From Eremophila alpestris peregrina (lineage: Eukaryota > Chordata > Aves > Passeriformes > Alaudidae): a stretch of DNA of 64,000 nucleotides. Numbering within the stretch: the stretch's first letter is position 1; every line of letters starts with the position of its first letter. Below are positions 1-15,200 of the stretch, one piece after another. The translations under genes and the position numbers were made by a program. The notes below the pieces were generated by a model, which worked only from the letters and a program-made list of their open reading frames with translations, made no database searches and was not told where the DNA came from. The DNA is taken from positions 1,428,408-1,492,407 of the forward strand of contig WMCF01000110.1 in NCBI GenBank assembly GCA_009792885.1. The letters are read 5' to 3'.

Positions 1-72
1 AGTAGATAATTTCATCTTTTTAAAAAGTGATTTTCATTTGAACACATAAATATGTATCTGTCCTACTTCTAG

Positions 73-282
73 GTGAAACAAAGAAGATGGTCACACTGAC
101 CATTTTAGATGATCCAGAGCCAGAGGATAATGAAAGCATCATAATCAGCCTGGTGCATACTGAAGGAGGGAGTAGGATTCTGCCCAGTTTCGACACTGTC
201 ACAGTGGTTATCCTGGCAAGTGACAATGTGGCAGGAATAATTAGCTTCCAGACAGCTGGAAGGTCTGTTATTGGTCGTGAAG
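73..282 (+). CDS. ADGRV1: ADGRV1 exon 1 of window: end of a Calx-beta repeat
   Basis: Encodes window residues 1-70. It begins with two bases of a split codon after TTCTAG and ends with one base before GTGGGT. It carries the acidic motif [11 protein letters not shown] and the closing motif [11 protein letters not shown], so it holds the second half of one Calx-beta repeat and the start of the next. The reading frame is open throughout. Positions 1-72 are intron. Confidence 0.93.
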
Positions 283-3200
283 GTGGGTTCTGTGTTTTGA
301 CCATACTCAGTTTGTTGTTCTGTTGATAACCATTCAGTGATTTGTATGAATGGTTATCTCTGGTCAGAGAATGCCAGCAAACAGAGAATAGCTACATACT
401 TAGCACGCATTTCTTTGGAATTTTAACCCTTGCAAACATAGCACTTAAATTAAATCTATGGAAAAGATGAATAGACCATTTCCCAAGCCATATTTCACCA
501 TTTGTTCTTTCCCTTCCTTTTTCTGAAGGTTATGCCTTGCTTCTATTGGCATGGCATTTCTAAGCTCTTTTTAGCATTTCTCATTTATTTATACCAAATT
601 CCAGAACTCATCATACAGACCAATTGTTAATCTTAAGCAAGTATTATCTATTACTGACTTAAATTATTTTAATTAATTATTTTTAAATTATCTAGAAAAT
701 ATTCCCACAGAAAAAAAAATTGAAAAAACCTTCCATCTTTCTAAAGTTTCTCCTTACAATTTTTTATGGCAGCTCATTTTAGGAATTTGACAATCTTGAT
801 GTCATCCCTCAGTCATGACTTTTGAGACCAATAATACTTTGATCAGTGTCTAGACACTAGTGTCTACCATTATTTTAAGAGAACATGTTTCATGGTTTAT
901 CTAGGGTTTGGTACAGTTCTGCATAGGACAGTAACAATACAAATGGTGACTGCTCTTGTGAGCCTTTGCTGGAATCTCAGTGTACTACAGTCTTGAATTT
1001 TTCTGATGTGTAAACTGATGGGTAAAGAAAACTAACAGCAATTTGCTGTCCAGGAACACGTGTGCTGAATTTTTTGTTAGAAGAAAAAGCCTATCTCAAA
1101 AGAACATGGTCTGGTTTTTTTCCTATAATGAAAGGACACCATAAGCTTTTGGGTTTTGTTTAGATACAGTTTGTGTTAATTCTACTGTGCCCAGTTTCTG
1201 TCGTTTATTACTCCACATCAACAGTTCTGATCTGCTTGACAGCCAGCTGCAGTCTGGCAGCCTAAGAACATCTGTTAATGAGTGCAAGGAATTGATACAA
1301 ACCATCTCATTCCCCAAGGTTACAAGGACCTTATATATTTTCCTCTGGTTAAACATTAGTCATAGCATGCTGAAGTTGAAAGCTTTTATCTGGAGCTGAA
1401 ATACTCTGCTATACATGCTATTTATATAGTGCTATAACTGATTCCAGTTCCTTCAGCTTGTGAAAAATAGTGCATTGCATTAGAGCAAGAAAAAACAGCC
1501 AGACTAGTTCATCTTGATAAAAAAACAGGGAATGAGCTAAGGCCTTCATATGATTTCAGTGGTTTTACTTCATTTTCATAATCAAGCTTTTTCTTATGAA
1601 GACAAACATTATCAAACGTAAATCCCAACAGTGCTATCTTTTCTATTTATTATATTATTGAACAATTTCCGTTAAGCAACTGAGTATTTTTTCAAGCTGT
1701 CCATATTATTTATCTCTGTGGGGAGGCATGATTTGAAAAATTGAAGATTGACAAGGAAAGAGAAAAATAAATTAGTTTTAGACTTGATCTCACTTGAAGA
1801 CCAACCCTGCAGATGGGAGATGTTAGAAAATACTCAATGTGACAAAATTCAGGTATTTGTTTTTGCTCTGGATTGTTGGTTGTCAACAGAAAAGAAATGG
1901 ATTTTTCTCACAGAATATAGCAGGATGTTGTTAAAGACTTAAAAGCCTTTCCCATAGACTTGGACCTCTTTGTAAGGGGGGAAGGGAGTTTAAGAGGGCT
2001 GGTGAAACACAGCCTGGTGAAGGATTTTTTGCATGGTGTAGGCCTTTTGATATGCAACACTGTGCTCAGGCCTGGGCACTTTTTGCCCTGCTAATATGGA
2101 ATAAGTTTAGCTGTGAATGTGTCACTGTTTTGGAAGTTACATAATAGAATAAATCTTTTCTTCACAGTTCAGCTGTGGATCATGGCAATCTTGGTGTTGC
2201 CTGCCTATATTCAGTTCACACAGTTTCCATATTGAGGGCAAGGGCAGACAGAACATGCAACAGCTGTATGGCTGAATTAGATGAAAACACTGCAATAGCT
2301 AGAAATAAGGAACAAGAGGAGAATGGATTAGATACCCTTCTCCTTGATAAAGGCAGAAATCTAAAGAAAGATTTAAAATGGTAAAATATAAAAAAACCCC
2401 AAACATCAGAAAAAATAGCGAAATTAACCTAATAATACTTTCAATATTCAGAAATCAATTTGTAGTTGTGTTAGTATTTATTACTGGATAGGAATAACAA
2501 AGATTTTGGTTAAGCTGGCTGAGCTTTACATGGGTCAGTAGCTGACTACTGGAGGGTCTTTAATTGTGATGAATTGTTCTCCAGGTTTCTTCTTGGTGCT
2601 TGGATTACAGCATATCAGGGTTCTGTATCTTGAAGTATTTTACAGTCTTCAGTGAAAATTTGTTCTATTACATAATGTTGCATTGAAGTAACCTTTGTCT
2701 ATATTGTGTGTTCTGTGATGATACTAAAGTAATTATTTTTCTGTCAAATATTTGTTTGTTTGTGGTGGATGTGCAAATTCCTCCAATGGGATAAACAGAT
2801 TTTAGGGCAGTATTAAGCAATAAGAAAAACTTGCTTTAGAGGAACCTTTTCAGTCTGTACTCAGATATCTAACTGTAGAAGCAGAATTCTTGTGATGTCA
2901 ATGCATTTTTAATTCCTTTGTTCTGTTAGAACTAGTGTGGGGCAACTTAAAACAAGGCTTAAATTAAGTTTGCAATTATGAGACTGATAACATACTAATA
3001 CTACGTATTGGAAAATTGATGTATACAATTTTTGTATTACTTCTTCACAATTTTTCAGTTTATTATATTAAGATATTTTGAAGTTTGTTGGTCATATCTA
3101 TCTCATTCGTAGCCAATATATTGGCATCTCTCAAGTATTTCCTAACCTAACATGTCCAGAAAGTGATCAACTTTCTTCTGCCAGTTCTAGATATACAAAC

Positions 3201-6200
3201 TATATATACCATACAATATAATAATGTACCAGAATAACCAGGAAAGCATCCTTATTTGGGGCTCATTGAGTTACACAGTCAGTGAGAGGAGCTGTGCTGC
3301 TCAATTCTGTATGCCATGGGCTAAGAACATAACCTAACACCACATCTGCTCTTTGCCTTTCACAGATGTATCTCAGAGTTCCTCAATAAGGTAGCTTTTA
3401 AGTGTGTACATAACACAAACTAAAAGATGGAATTATTCCCAGTTTTGCAACAGCAAAAAAAAAAAATCAAGTCAATCTATAGGAATACCAAGAAAGTAAT
3501 TTTCAGTCAATTGAGGATGGACCTAAGTTTACATTATTATTTCCAAGCACCTCAATATTATAAATTTATGTGTATTTCATGTCCTTGAAAATTAATCCAC
3601 ACTTATATACTGGCAAACTTCCCTTCTGTGAACTGGAAAAATGCTGTTGACATACAGATGCAATACAGTTATGTATTATAAATAAATATCTCTCCTGTAA
3701 TGTGAATGCATTGCATAATTTTACTAATGTTACCTTCTGATCTATTTCATAATAATGCAATATGTAATTTTACATGCCCTTATTTAAATGATTTAATTTT
3801 ATATAAAATATTTATTTTTATAGATGTATGTAGGTATTTCATACTTTATAATGATATAAATTTTCGTAATTTTTCAAAACTTTCTATAGAGTTTACTCTA
3901 AGTGACCATTAGGTTAAATACTATAAATGTGGAAAAAATACTATAATTGCTTCTTATAGATGCATATTTTTGTTTGATACTTATTACCCCTGAAATGATA
4001 ATAAATTATTAAAATTAATTTGAAATCATAAACCACTAATTTTTTTGCATCTAAATACTGTCTGTTTAAAATTTTGAATTTTTCTTTTGTGGATGCTTTC
4101 TAACATCCAGAAACTGATAAGATTTGTAAATTCAAACTCATATAAATGGAACTGGCAGGTAACTGCAAGCATTTTTCCACATGCACTATGTAAAGTCACG
4201 AGGCGCTGCAGATTTTAGGAACACGTCTATATTCCTTGCCAGTTAGCTGCTGTAGAAAACTGTCAAAGTTGTGTGTAGAGCATTTATTCTGTGTGTAGTT
4301 CACAAACAGATAATGCTCTCAGTGTGGTGCATGTTTTGATAGCAGTTATGCATATGTACCAGCTTCCTTGATATTTAGATAGCTCTTTCCAAGAATGAAC
4401 TAAATTAATAAAAACCCACGAGAAAAGAGCTTAGATTTGTGGGGGTTTTGTTTCAATATTGAAAAAAAAAGAAAAAAGTTATAACTACTGGGAAGCTCAC
4501 TATTAAAAATATTAAGGTTTTACATAAAAATAGTTTAACTGTGATTTGTATTTTTTCATCTTTATTTTAATAGTTGAATTGTAGAAGAGGAAACCCCGAA
4601 ATACTGCATTTTTTCCTTTGTTCCTAGGAGAACAACTGCAATTCCATATTGTAAGAACTGCCCCAGGACTGGGAAATGTTACTGTTGAGTGGAAGATAGT
4701 TGGACATAATGTACAACAAAATTTTGAATACTCTTCTGGAATTCTCTTTTTTCCTGAGGTGAGTCCATAAGCAAATCTAGTGACTACAAGAGAATAGTGT
4801 TATTTGAAGTGGGCTGATAAAACAAGTATGCTTTTATAGCAGTCTTCTTTGTCTTCATATGATTAAACTGCAGGGAGTTTATAGTTTTCAGAATTTTAAC
4901 TTGTCATTTCTTAAAGGTATTGCTCAGAATACATATGATAGAGTGGTATTACTTGTACTTGGTACACTACTAATTAATCATTTTATCAATAACATTTATA
5001 GGGGATATTGAATGCAACATTAAATGTCCACTTGCTAGATGACCATATTCCAGAAGAAAAAGAAGAATACCGGATCATCCTATACAACATCAAAACAGAA
5101 GGTAATGCAGAACTACAGACTGCTATTTCTGATATTTAGTTGTGTGATAGTTTTGTGTGTATTAAACCATTTTGGAAGTGTAGGACTAAAAATATTGAAA
5201 ATGTTGTGAGCTTTGCAAAATTTGTTCACATTTTATTGAAACAGGCTTCACACTTCTGTGTATTTATATATACATATGATACAGGTGTCATGAAATAAAT
5301 GGATATTTTTATTTTTTTAAACAATCTTGTCTATCAAGCTGTCTCTCTGATCTGTCTCTGAATTACAGAAGGCTCAGAATATTTTACTCTTTCAATGAAA
5401 TTATAATGAGAAAAGAAGCATGAAACCGCATCCCTTCTGAAATACCCTTTGTTAAACTGGATTTGGTGTCTGAACACCAAACTAACCTGACATGGGTGGT
5501 TGCTGATAGGTGCCTTGCCAACTTCCCTAAATTTGTTTACTCTGGTAATTCCTCAGGATAAGTATAAATTAATACAGTTATTCATCAAGGAAACATTTTT
5601 AGTAATGTCTTAATTGAATGATTGAGAAGTTGAATATAATTTTAACTTTTATAATTAATTCCTCGAAAAGTTTTCTCTTTCCTTTTGCAATAAAAATACT
5701 TTAGGAAATTTCATTTTAGCACTCTTCACGTCTTCTCATTTCATAATACAGTCTTGAACTCTATACTTTTTATGTGTACAATTTTTGTTGTGATTGAATG
5801 TTCCTGTGGTTGCTATAAAATGCAATCATTTCACACCATCTGGAAAATTCAATGAGCATATAATGTGTTTGGTTTGATTTCATTTGCACTATTACTGGCT
5901 GTCATTTGTACATAAAAATAGCAGTAATGTAAGACAAAACTTTATCTACCTAACACTACTAACTGTAGTTCATTGATTCTTTTGCAGGTGTTCCTCCTTC
6001 TGGTGCTGCTGTTTTGGATAGTCAAGGATATGAAGCTGTTCTGACAGTAGAAGCTAGTGATGAACCACATGGAGTACTGAATTTTGCTTCCCCATCCAGG
6101 GTAGTTTTACTTCCAGAGGAAAACAAAACTGTTCAGCTTTTTGTTAACAGAGAATTTGGATCTCTAGGTCTGTATAACATCTCTAAGAGAAATTAAATTT

Positions 6201-9200
6201 TGTTTTCAAGATCATTAGACAAATGCAAGCCAAGACAGGGAGGCTAGAAATTCTGGAAAATCTTGGATGCAGTTGATGTTTTCAGAACTTCTAGGCTCCT
6301 TACTGCAGGGTTGGAAACTAAGTTTTAGTTAAAACTGAAGCCACAGCCTTTAATTCCACAGCAAGGGATCTAGGAGCTATGAAATAACTAGTTGTCTGTT
6401 AGGTTTCTACTTCTATGTCCAGAAAATCTGTCTTGAATAGTTAGTCTGTCCAGAAGTAATAAAAATAATGAGAAAAGGAGCTGTATGGAATTATCATTCC
6501 CAGAGCATCCCCTCCATAATCTTCCAGAATCTGACAATTTAGGAATATCCCATGGAGAAAGTTGCATTGATGCCTCTGAATTCAGTTTATGCCTCTCCTA
6601 AGAATTCTGTATTTCTTTTTAATTCAATTTTTCTTTTAAAGTCAAATTAAGTGGTAATAATTTCATTAATGTGCTGTGTGTCAAAATATTTTTTGTGTTT
6701 GTTTCCTGAGTATTTTGACTTCCATTGAGAGATAATGCACATAATAATTTCCTTTTACATTTTTAGACTATATTTAGACCTCAAATCTAAATCTGACATC
6801 TCTTTTAATCTGTTTTGAGGTGAAGTGATCAGTTGAAACAAAAATTTAAGATCTGGACACACTACAGATTTGTAGAGGAATTTAAATGTCACTTCTTTGT
6901 TTTCCCATTTTTTTTAATGTCATTCAGTACAATAATTTCCAAACACTAGTTAGGAAATTATTAATTTATTCTAAGTATCCATTGTAAATGTTAAATCTCT
7001 CAATTTAACTACATCTTTATTTATTAAAACTAAAAGCTTCTTTTATACCTTATGTTTTATTTCATACAGGTTAACTCTGAGTTTAATTTTTCATTTTATC
7101 TCCAGGATCACTCTCTTTAAATTTACAATTTGACTTACTCTGGCACATTAGTGAAGTGTGGCTTTATTATTAAAAAAAGTAGTCTAGCTTTTCCTTTAGT
7201 AAAATTTATCAGTGTGTCCTCTAATTTTTATTCTCTGTTAACATCTATGTCAGTCTTTCTGGGAAAGAAACTAAATTTGGAACTCTCCTTAGAGCCTTTC
7301 TTAGACATCTGTTGTTCCTGAAACACTCTACTTCCTTTGACACCAAACCTGGTATTAATAATACATTAGATGTCCCAGGTATGTAATGTCATATTTACAA
7401 GTTCACAGCACCTCAAATATATAAACACATTGGGTCCTAATGCTTTCTGAGTCCTTGATCTTGGACAAATCATTAAAGGCTAGACAGAAAGAAGTAGGTC
7501 CCATTGGTTTCAGAGTAGCGTTTTGAGCCTCTGGTTTGTTGTTAGGCTTTTCATTTTTTCAATGAGCATTTAATCTCTTTTCTTTGTCTATTCTAGTCAG
7601 CATTACACAAGAATTGAAAAAAGTGGGTTTTTTTGGTTGCATTTTAAACAGGTGCTATCAATGTTACATATGCCACAATTCCAGGATTGGTCTCCTTAAG
7701 TAATCAGACAGAGGGGACCTTGGCTGAACCAGGAGCTGATTATGTAGCTGTTTCTGACTCAGTGATTTTGGAAGAAGGAGAAACATCAGCTGCCATAAAT
7801 GTTACTATTCTGGAGGTAAATTCTGTATCCTTTCACTCAATATTTATTTGTATGACAACTGAAATGGAATATTGTGGAACCTGAATCTTGCAAGCTGCAT
7901 TATTTTAAGCTATCAATTTTACTGTAATTTAGACTGCTGTGGTCTTTAATGGTAAAAACACAGTAGGACAATCAATAACAGAAAACAGTGCTACTTATAG
8001 TTAAATGAAATTTAACTCTCTCTTTGAGACTTTATTTTCTGATATTCAGACCAGTGTAATTCATTGCTTGCTACAGGCTCTTACTTTATCAGTGGTTGCT
8101 ATTTGTGCCTTCTACACTGAGTAGAAATTTATTCACATCTAGTTGTGTCACCACAAAGTTGTGTCTTTTCCCTTAAATGTAATGCCTTACTTCATAATTA
8201 ATATTTTATGTAAAAATGTTCCAGGAAAATTGACATATAAATTAATTCTAATGTTGCTATACAGTTAGAGACTTCTAGTGTGTTGCTTTTTGGCAAATTC
8301 TGTAATTGTTTCTCAAAGAAAATGAAAAGAGGATATATTGGATTTGTGTTTTGTAGGATGATGTACCAGAAGTGCAAGAATTCTTCTTGGTTAATTTAAC
8401 TTCAGTGGAACTTATTATGAACCATTCAACTTCCTCACCACCTAGGCTGGGTAAAACAACTTACAAGCAATTGTGCTTAATTTTATTTTTATATCAATTG
8501 AATGTACATTATATTACTTTGGCATATTGTTAGTCCACTTTGCCACTTCCCAAATAAGCCAAAATGAGACAGGGTATTCTGCAAGAAACATTGTAGAACA
8601 TTAAACATAGTCATTATTACACTGGCTTCTTTGCTTTTAAAGCCCTGAAAAAATTTCAAGATAATTTTCATAGAGGAGTTTTTTAGCAATTAGCAGTTGG
8701 AGAATACCGTTATCTCAAAAGTTGCATTGGCAATGTGTTAATATGATTTTAATTTCCAAGTAAATGATGGAAGCAAGAATGTACAAAGAATTCCTTCAAG
8801 TAGTTCCTTTGCTCACTCCTTAAAAATTATCTTTCCATTACTCTCTATCAGATTTACTTTTAAGAGTCATGATCTACTATATTTCTTTTCTTCCACAGAA
8901 CTTTATTTATTGTTTGGTTATTTAGGTCCTCATTCTGCTGCTGAACTCAGCTGTCATTTGCCTTACAGACAGTTGGGTTATCCTGTAGCACCAGTGATTA
9001 ATTATGCTGATTATTTCTAACATCTTCTATGACTCTTTTTCCCTTTCTTTGCATGCGTATTGAAGTGACAGAGTTAATTCGTTACAGACTGAAAGGTAAC
9101 TTGCAAGACTGATTGCTGATGGGGAGACATTGAGCTGTGATTAGTTGAGTCTAAAATTTAAAACATAAAAAGAGTAACATTAAAGTATGAAGAATTTCCT

Positions 9201-12200
9201 GATTTAAATTGTTCTGAGTGTGGTGTAATCTTACCTTCTGCCTTAAGTGGTTAGCAGTCTGAGTCATGACCCTTTGACTCTAATGTACTTAGGATGATGA
9301 GATAATAGTTTCAATCCATGAGGCAAAAGTTTCTCCTCATTATAAAATGTCAAAATTAATTCTGTTATCAGACTGTTTTCTAGTCTTATTTTCCCTTTTT
9401 GTGTCTTTTCTTTGTTATGATTGAGAATTCAAATCCTTGTTGGTGCAGTGCATTTGTTTAGGATTTAGCAATCCATTACCCCATAGAAAATCTTTAATAT
9501 AATTCTAGGTGTCTAATATCAAAAGTTATGGTGTTCTGCACATGATACTGACATTCATAAGTGCAGGTGTACCCATCTGGACTATATCATAAATGCTGTT
9601 CCTGTCTTAGCCATGTGCCTGCAAAATATGGTGTAGGCCTGGGATGTCTGTGACATACAGTTAAACACACAGAACTTAAGTAACCTTTATTTCTGATCTG
9701 AGACTTCATGGATATGGAGCAGAAGCAGCAAACATAAGGACAGTTCTGTTTTCCTCACGCTGCATTTGCTCCATCCCATTGTCTAAAAAAGGTGGAAGGC
9801 CCAACTGTAATACAACAGTGCAAGGAATTAAGAACAGGGGAGAGATGCCAGATATGAAATGAGGTCTGATACTGAAAGTGAAGTATTACAGATCTTGAGT
9901 GATCAATGACATGAGAAGGGAAGACACCAGTTAGGAAGCTGAAGGTTCTTTTTGCACTGTAATCCCTGTGGATTGCTAAACCTTTCTGCTGTCTGTGTAG
10001 AGGTGTTGCAGCTGCTGGTTATGTGTCAGGTTTGGATTCATTGGCAGTGATCTTTTACTTTTATTCAGTTTTATCTGATTTAATATAAATCTCTCTGATG
10101 GGTCTAAAAAGAGTATATTTACTACATGTTCAGTTGAGTCAGTTTGTTTTGTAGAAATTGTCAGTCTTCGTTTCTTCATTAATTTTTATTAAAAGTAAGT
10201 TGACATAAATTGAGGTAGTCATGTGATGCTACTTAAACAAAATAGGATATTATTTTCTCAGAGCAATCAAGTTCTTATTGTCAAGTTCTGGTCCCCCTGA
10301 AATTAGTGGAAATTGCTGGCATTAATCTATTATTCAGTATTTTCACAAGGCAATACATTCAATAATCTTAAAGAGTTATTGTGAAGATACATGTGTTTTT
10401 ATGTAGTAATAGAATGTTACGGTACATAAAATAACTAAAAGGAAATTAATAATCCTTTTTTAACAGCAGAATCTGTGGTGTGTGCCATTAAGATTTATTA
10501 TCAGGCGCTAAAACGTGAATACGAGATGATATCCTGGATCATTTATTATTGTTTTCTACTCATTTTCCTTCCCCATATTCAGAATGCCACAGTCTGCCAA
10601 ATATAATCATGATAAAAACACACAATGAATTAAGTCTTGATGAATTAAGACTTAATGAAAAACCTTGCTTTTATAATTTTCTACTTTTTCTGTGCCATGG
10701 GGGTTTTTTTCTTCTTTTTTTTTTATTAAATGCATTGAATGTAATCAAGGCACTTGAATGCCTTGTTGCAGTTTTAATACTAAGCTAGTAAGGACAGATT
10801 TTCTCCAAGCCTTTCCAAGTATCCTGTCCACTTCATTTTCTCCTCTACATTTAGGAAATGGGAAATTATGGATTTCTTCTACAAAATTAGTAGAAATGTT
10901 TCTGTTAGTCTTGAAAATAATGAAAATTAGCTCTATTGTTCTTACATACTTTTCCTTCTGTGTTTCTTTTTAGATGTGGAAGGTTTAGCTTCTCAAATAA
11001 TTATTGATGCTAATGATGGAGTAAGTGGAGTCGTTGAATGGGAAGGTACCAAGTAAGTCTTGTCTGCTTGAAGAACTCCCTGTGGGAGTTAATGTTTAGT
11101 GTTGCCAAACTACTTTTATCTTCAGTAAACAGTAAAACTCCTGTTAATAACAAGATCAGGTTTTTGAGATGACAACACATCACTCAGTTCAGTGGAACTA
11201 GAAAGATATTTCCCATGCTAGAAACCAACATTTACAGTAGGTTTACTCAGACAGCTCATGCTACCATGTACTCACTTTCACTTTTGTCCTTTGGTATTGT
11301 GAACTTCCATCACTCCCTCAAGCCTCCATCCAGGGTCCCAGCCTCTGCATCTATGTTAGCATGCACATTGTCATCTCCCAGATCTTTTTCTCTGATTTCC
11401 AGGAGCTAGGAAGAAGGCATCCATGCTCATAGACAGGCTTAATCTGCCACTAATAAGTATGGGAAAAAGATCCTATAGTTAAATTCCATTTTGATAAGAA
11501 AAAAAAAAGGTATGATATTTGCATTAGACAAGTGGTGCAATGATGCCTTCCTGTAATAGTGTCTTTTTCATAAAAGTTAAGAGGGGATGATTTTCAGTGA
11601 AAATATAACAATTATCTACTATCTTATTAAAAGAACATGCTCAGTGAGACTTTTTCTTGATTTCTGTTTTAGTTTTGAAGTTAATGAATCCCATGGAAAT
11701 CTGACCATAATGGCATATCGAAACAAAGGATCTTATGGCAATGTGTCTGTGTTCTTTTATGCCCAAAATTTGGAGGCACAGCTGGGTTTGGATTTTAATG
11801 TGATCTCAAGGGTAAGAAGCAAATTTTAAATCTAGTAGTTTGCATTTCTTCAACTTCTCAAAAGAACATCTTCTTATTTATTCTGCAGAACGGTCACTAG
11901 TACAGCTAAATTTCTCAACTTGTTTCAGTTGCTCTGATCATCTGAATGGAGTGAGAGAGATTTAGTCTCTTATTTCAGTCTTTCTTTTTTAATACTTAAG
12001 GATTTTTTGAGTATGACACATTGTAAACTTTCAAGCATCTATTTCAAATACAATTTTGCTTAGACAAGAGCACATGAAATTTCATATAAATTTTAATATT
12101 TTTTTACAACAGAACTTTCAAAGTAAATTTCTCTTGCTTGTCCTCACTCTGCCCTGTGCTAAACTATTTGACTGCTTTCCTTCTTTTAAAATCAATTTAT

Positions 12201-15200
12201 AAGGGACACAGAAATTACTCTTCTTGCCTCTTCTTTCTTCCCTATTTAAGGCAATCGTGCTTTACCTTAGTTTAAAATTTTGGTGTGCATTATCAGCTAT
12301 TAAATATTCAATGCTTTCTGTGTTTCAATGCTAGACTCTTTTTTTTGCTGATGGAGAGAGGAATAAATCTGTTGTTGTTGTGATTTGTGATGATGATATT
12401 CCTGAAGGTGTTGAGAAGTTCCAGTTAATTTTAACAAATCCCTCTTTTGGCCTGGAATTAGGAGAGAACACAACAGGTAAAACTTAGTTTTGATGTTTTC
12501 ATTCTTCAGAATTTTACTTCAGTCACTTTAATTTAATTCTTCTGAATAATCATGTTTTCGAAAACACCTATATACTCCTATTTTAAATTATTAAACTCAT
12601 TTGGAAAGTTCTTAAACATCCCTGTGAAAAATATAAAATTAACAAGATCATATGTAAAATAAGGAATCAGAAAATGGAAAAGCTGATTGTTTTAATCAGA
12701 GATTCTAGATTCTCACTTTCTAGAAATCTTCCTAGATGAAGCAAAATACTTACATATTCTGGTAAGTAATATCAGGGACATAAAAGCAATATACATATAA
12801 TAAAGAATGGATTTATGTATATGTGTACCATTAAATGTTACTATGTTAATTAAAGCATATTTCTATTATTTATTTCTCAAAAGCCACAATTACTATACTT
12901 GCCAATGATGACGGACATGGAATTTTGTCATTCAATAACAGTGATCACTTCTTCCTAAGAGAGCAAACAACTCTCCATCTGATGGAAAGTGTTGCAGTAT
13001 TAAATATTATTAGAGAACCTCTTGAGGGAATATTTGGAACAGTGTCTGTTCAATATCTTGTAAGTGAAATTAATTCTTCAGAGCCATCAGTGGATTTGAC
13101 CCCTTCTCAAGGATACATTGTGATGGAAGAGGGAGTCAGATTTAAGGTAATATGATAGTTATGACACAAAAAGTGAAAAGGGCTTTTTTTTGAAAATTAT
13201 TTGAAAGATTTCAGCAATGTTTGGGTTTTTTTCATGTATTAATTTTTTTTGTATGTTTTCCTTAATTCTCAGAATAAACTGAGCTGTGGGAGTGCAGAAA
13301 AATTAAGTTTACTTTTCTGTAGATATTTCTCTCTTTGTAATAGTTCAAGTAAACTGAAAGCAATATAATATGATGTGTGTTTAGGAACATTTATTTATAT
13401 GTGTTCAGTATGTAGCTGAAACTTTGACATGAAGTCATAATTTACTATTGTAAATTATTATGGTGGAATTAAAAATACCATTCATTTATGTGGCCTGAAC
13501 TGAAGTGTGTATGCTGCAGCAAAGGCAGAAGCTGAACAGCTTTCAGAGTTGCAGAAGTTGAAAATGACTTATTTTTCTGGGAGTATTAATCCCACTGCTT
13601 CTGTACTGACAAGAATGTCAGCTAGAAAATGTGCTATCTTAAGTGTGTCAATAATAGGTTAGGGGAGTAGAATCTGAAACAAACCTTTCTGGAAACACTG
13701 GTTTTCAGTTTCTGAACCTAAAATGCATTTGACACCTCAGTGATGGCCAGTTTAGCAGATCTGTGAGAAGTAGGGAGTAAAAGGTTTCTCATTACTGTCT
13801 TTAATTATGGTTTATTGCAGAAGTAAATAGACATCTGAAATGTTGTAAGCTCTATTTTAGTTCCAGATCTGTCATTACTAAATAATTTTTCTGAGGTAAA
13901 GCTTTGTGTACTACTGTAGCTTTTACCTCATTGGGTAATGGGGGAGAATTACAGTGAAAACACCTACTTCTTTATAGACAGTTCTCTGCTGATTTGAAAC
14001 CAGCTTGAGACAATCCTAATCATATCCACCACGATACAGTAGAGGGAATAAAGCATCAAGAAGAAAGTATTTCAAATATTCCTCTATTGCCTTTTTTTCC
14101 TTCTTTGATCCAAGTACCAGAAGTGTAGCTACCCCTGCATTAGGGGATCAGGTATCTGTGTGGGGACTATGAATTACAAAGGAATGTGTGGAATGAGTAC
14201 AAAACAGAAGTATAAAAAAAGGATCAAAACATTTCAGAGAGTCTTATGATAAGAGAAAAAGAGGAAGGGAAAAATAAAAAGAAAGTGGGTATGCTCATAT
14301 TAGCGTTGCAGTTGTTGCAGTAATGGAGGTCACCAGAGGGATTACTTTAGTGCCCCAGCGTGAACTGTCCATGCCTTTTACTCCTGCCTTCTCCAGTTTC
14401 AAGAGCTGCTGTTGTGCTTCCCTCCTGTCCAGAGCTGTCCAGAGAAAGAAGAGGAACAGCATCATGGCCTGAATAGCCTTGTAATTGTTAGCTGTCAAGT
14501 CTCAGCAGCTTTCTATGCTTGTTTCTTTTCAGACACTGCATATTTCTGCAATCCTGGATGAAGAACCAGAATTGGATGAGCACTTTATTGTCACCCTGTT
14601 CAATCCAACTGGAGGAGCCAGACTAGGCACCAGAGTGCAAACTATGATTACCATATTACAGAACCAGGCTCCACTGGGGCTTTTCAGCATCTACCCAGTC
14701 ACAAATAGGTACTGAGCCCTTGTTCAATTAAAAGGATGTTTTTCATGTTCCATGGAGATTGTTTCCCTTTAAAAAAAATTAATAATCCAATTGTAAAATT
14801 TATGACTTTTAAAAGTACACTATTTGTCAAATACTATTACTGCTGTACAGAAGACTAGAAAAACACTTAAAATGGACTACTGAGCATTAGAAATGTTGAT
14901 TTCTCTATGCATTTTTCCTGAAACAGTACTTCATTAATCCCCAAACATTTCAGTAATAGTTATCAATACTAAGAATTGCAAACCATGGACCAGTGCCCTG
15001 GGAACCAGTAATTTTCTAGTTTACCTATTTATTTAAGCTTGTGTAAGATACACCCTCGCTGATGGCTGTTTTTTCAGAACCAAATGAGCCACCTTACTTG
15101 GACAAGCTCAAGAAGTGGCCCCTGGGAATCTCATAGGTTTAACAAGACCAAATGCAACGTGCTGCACCTGGGTCAGAGCATCCCCAGTACAGATTGGGAG

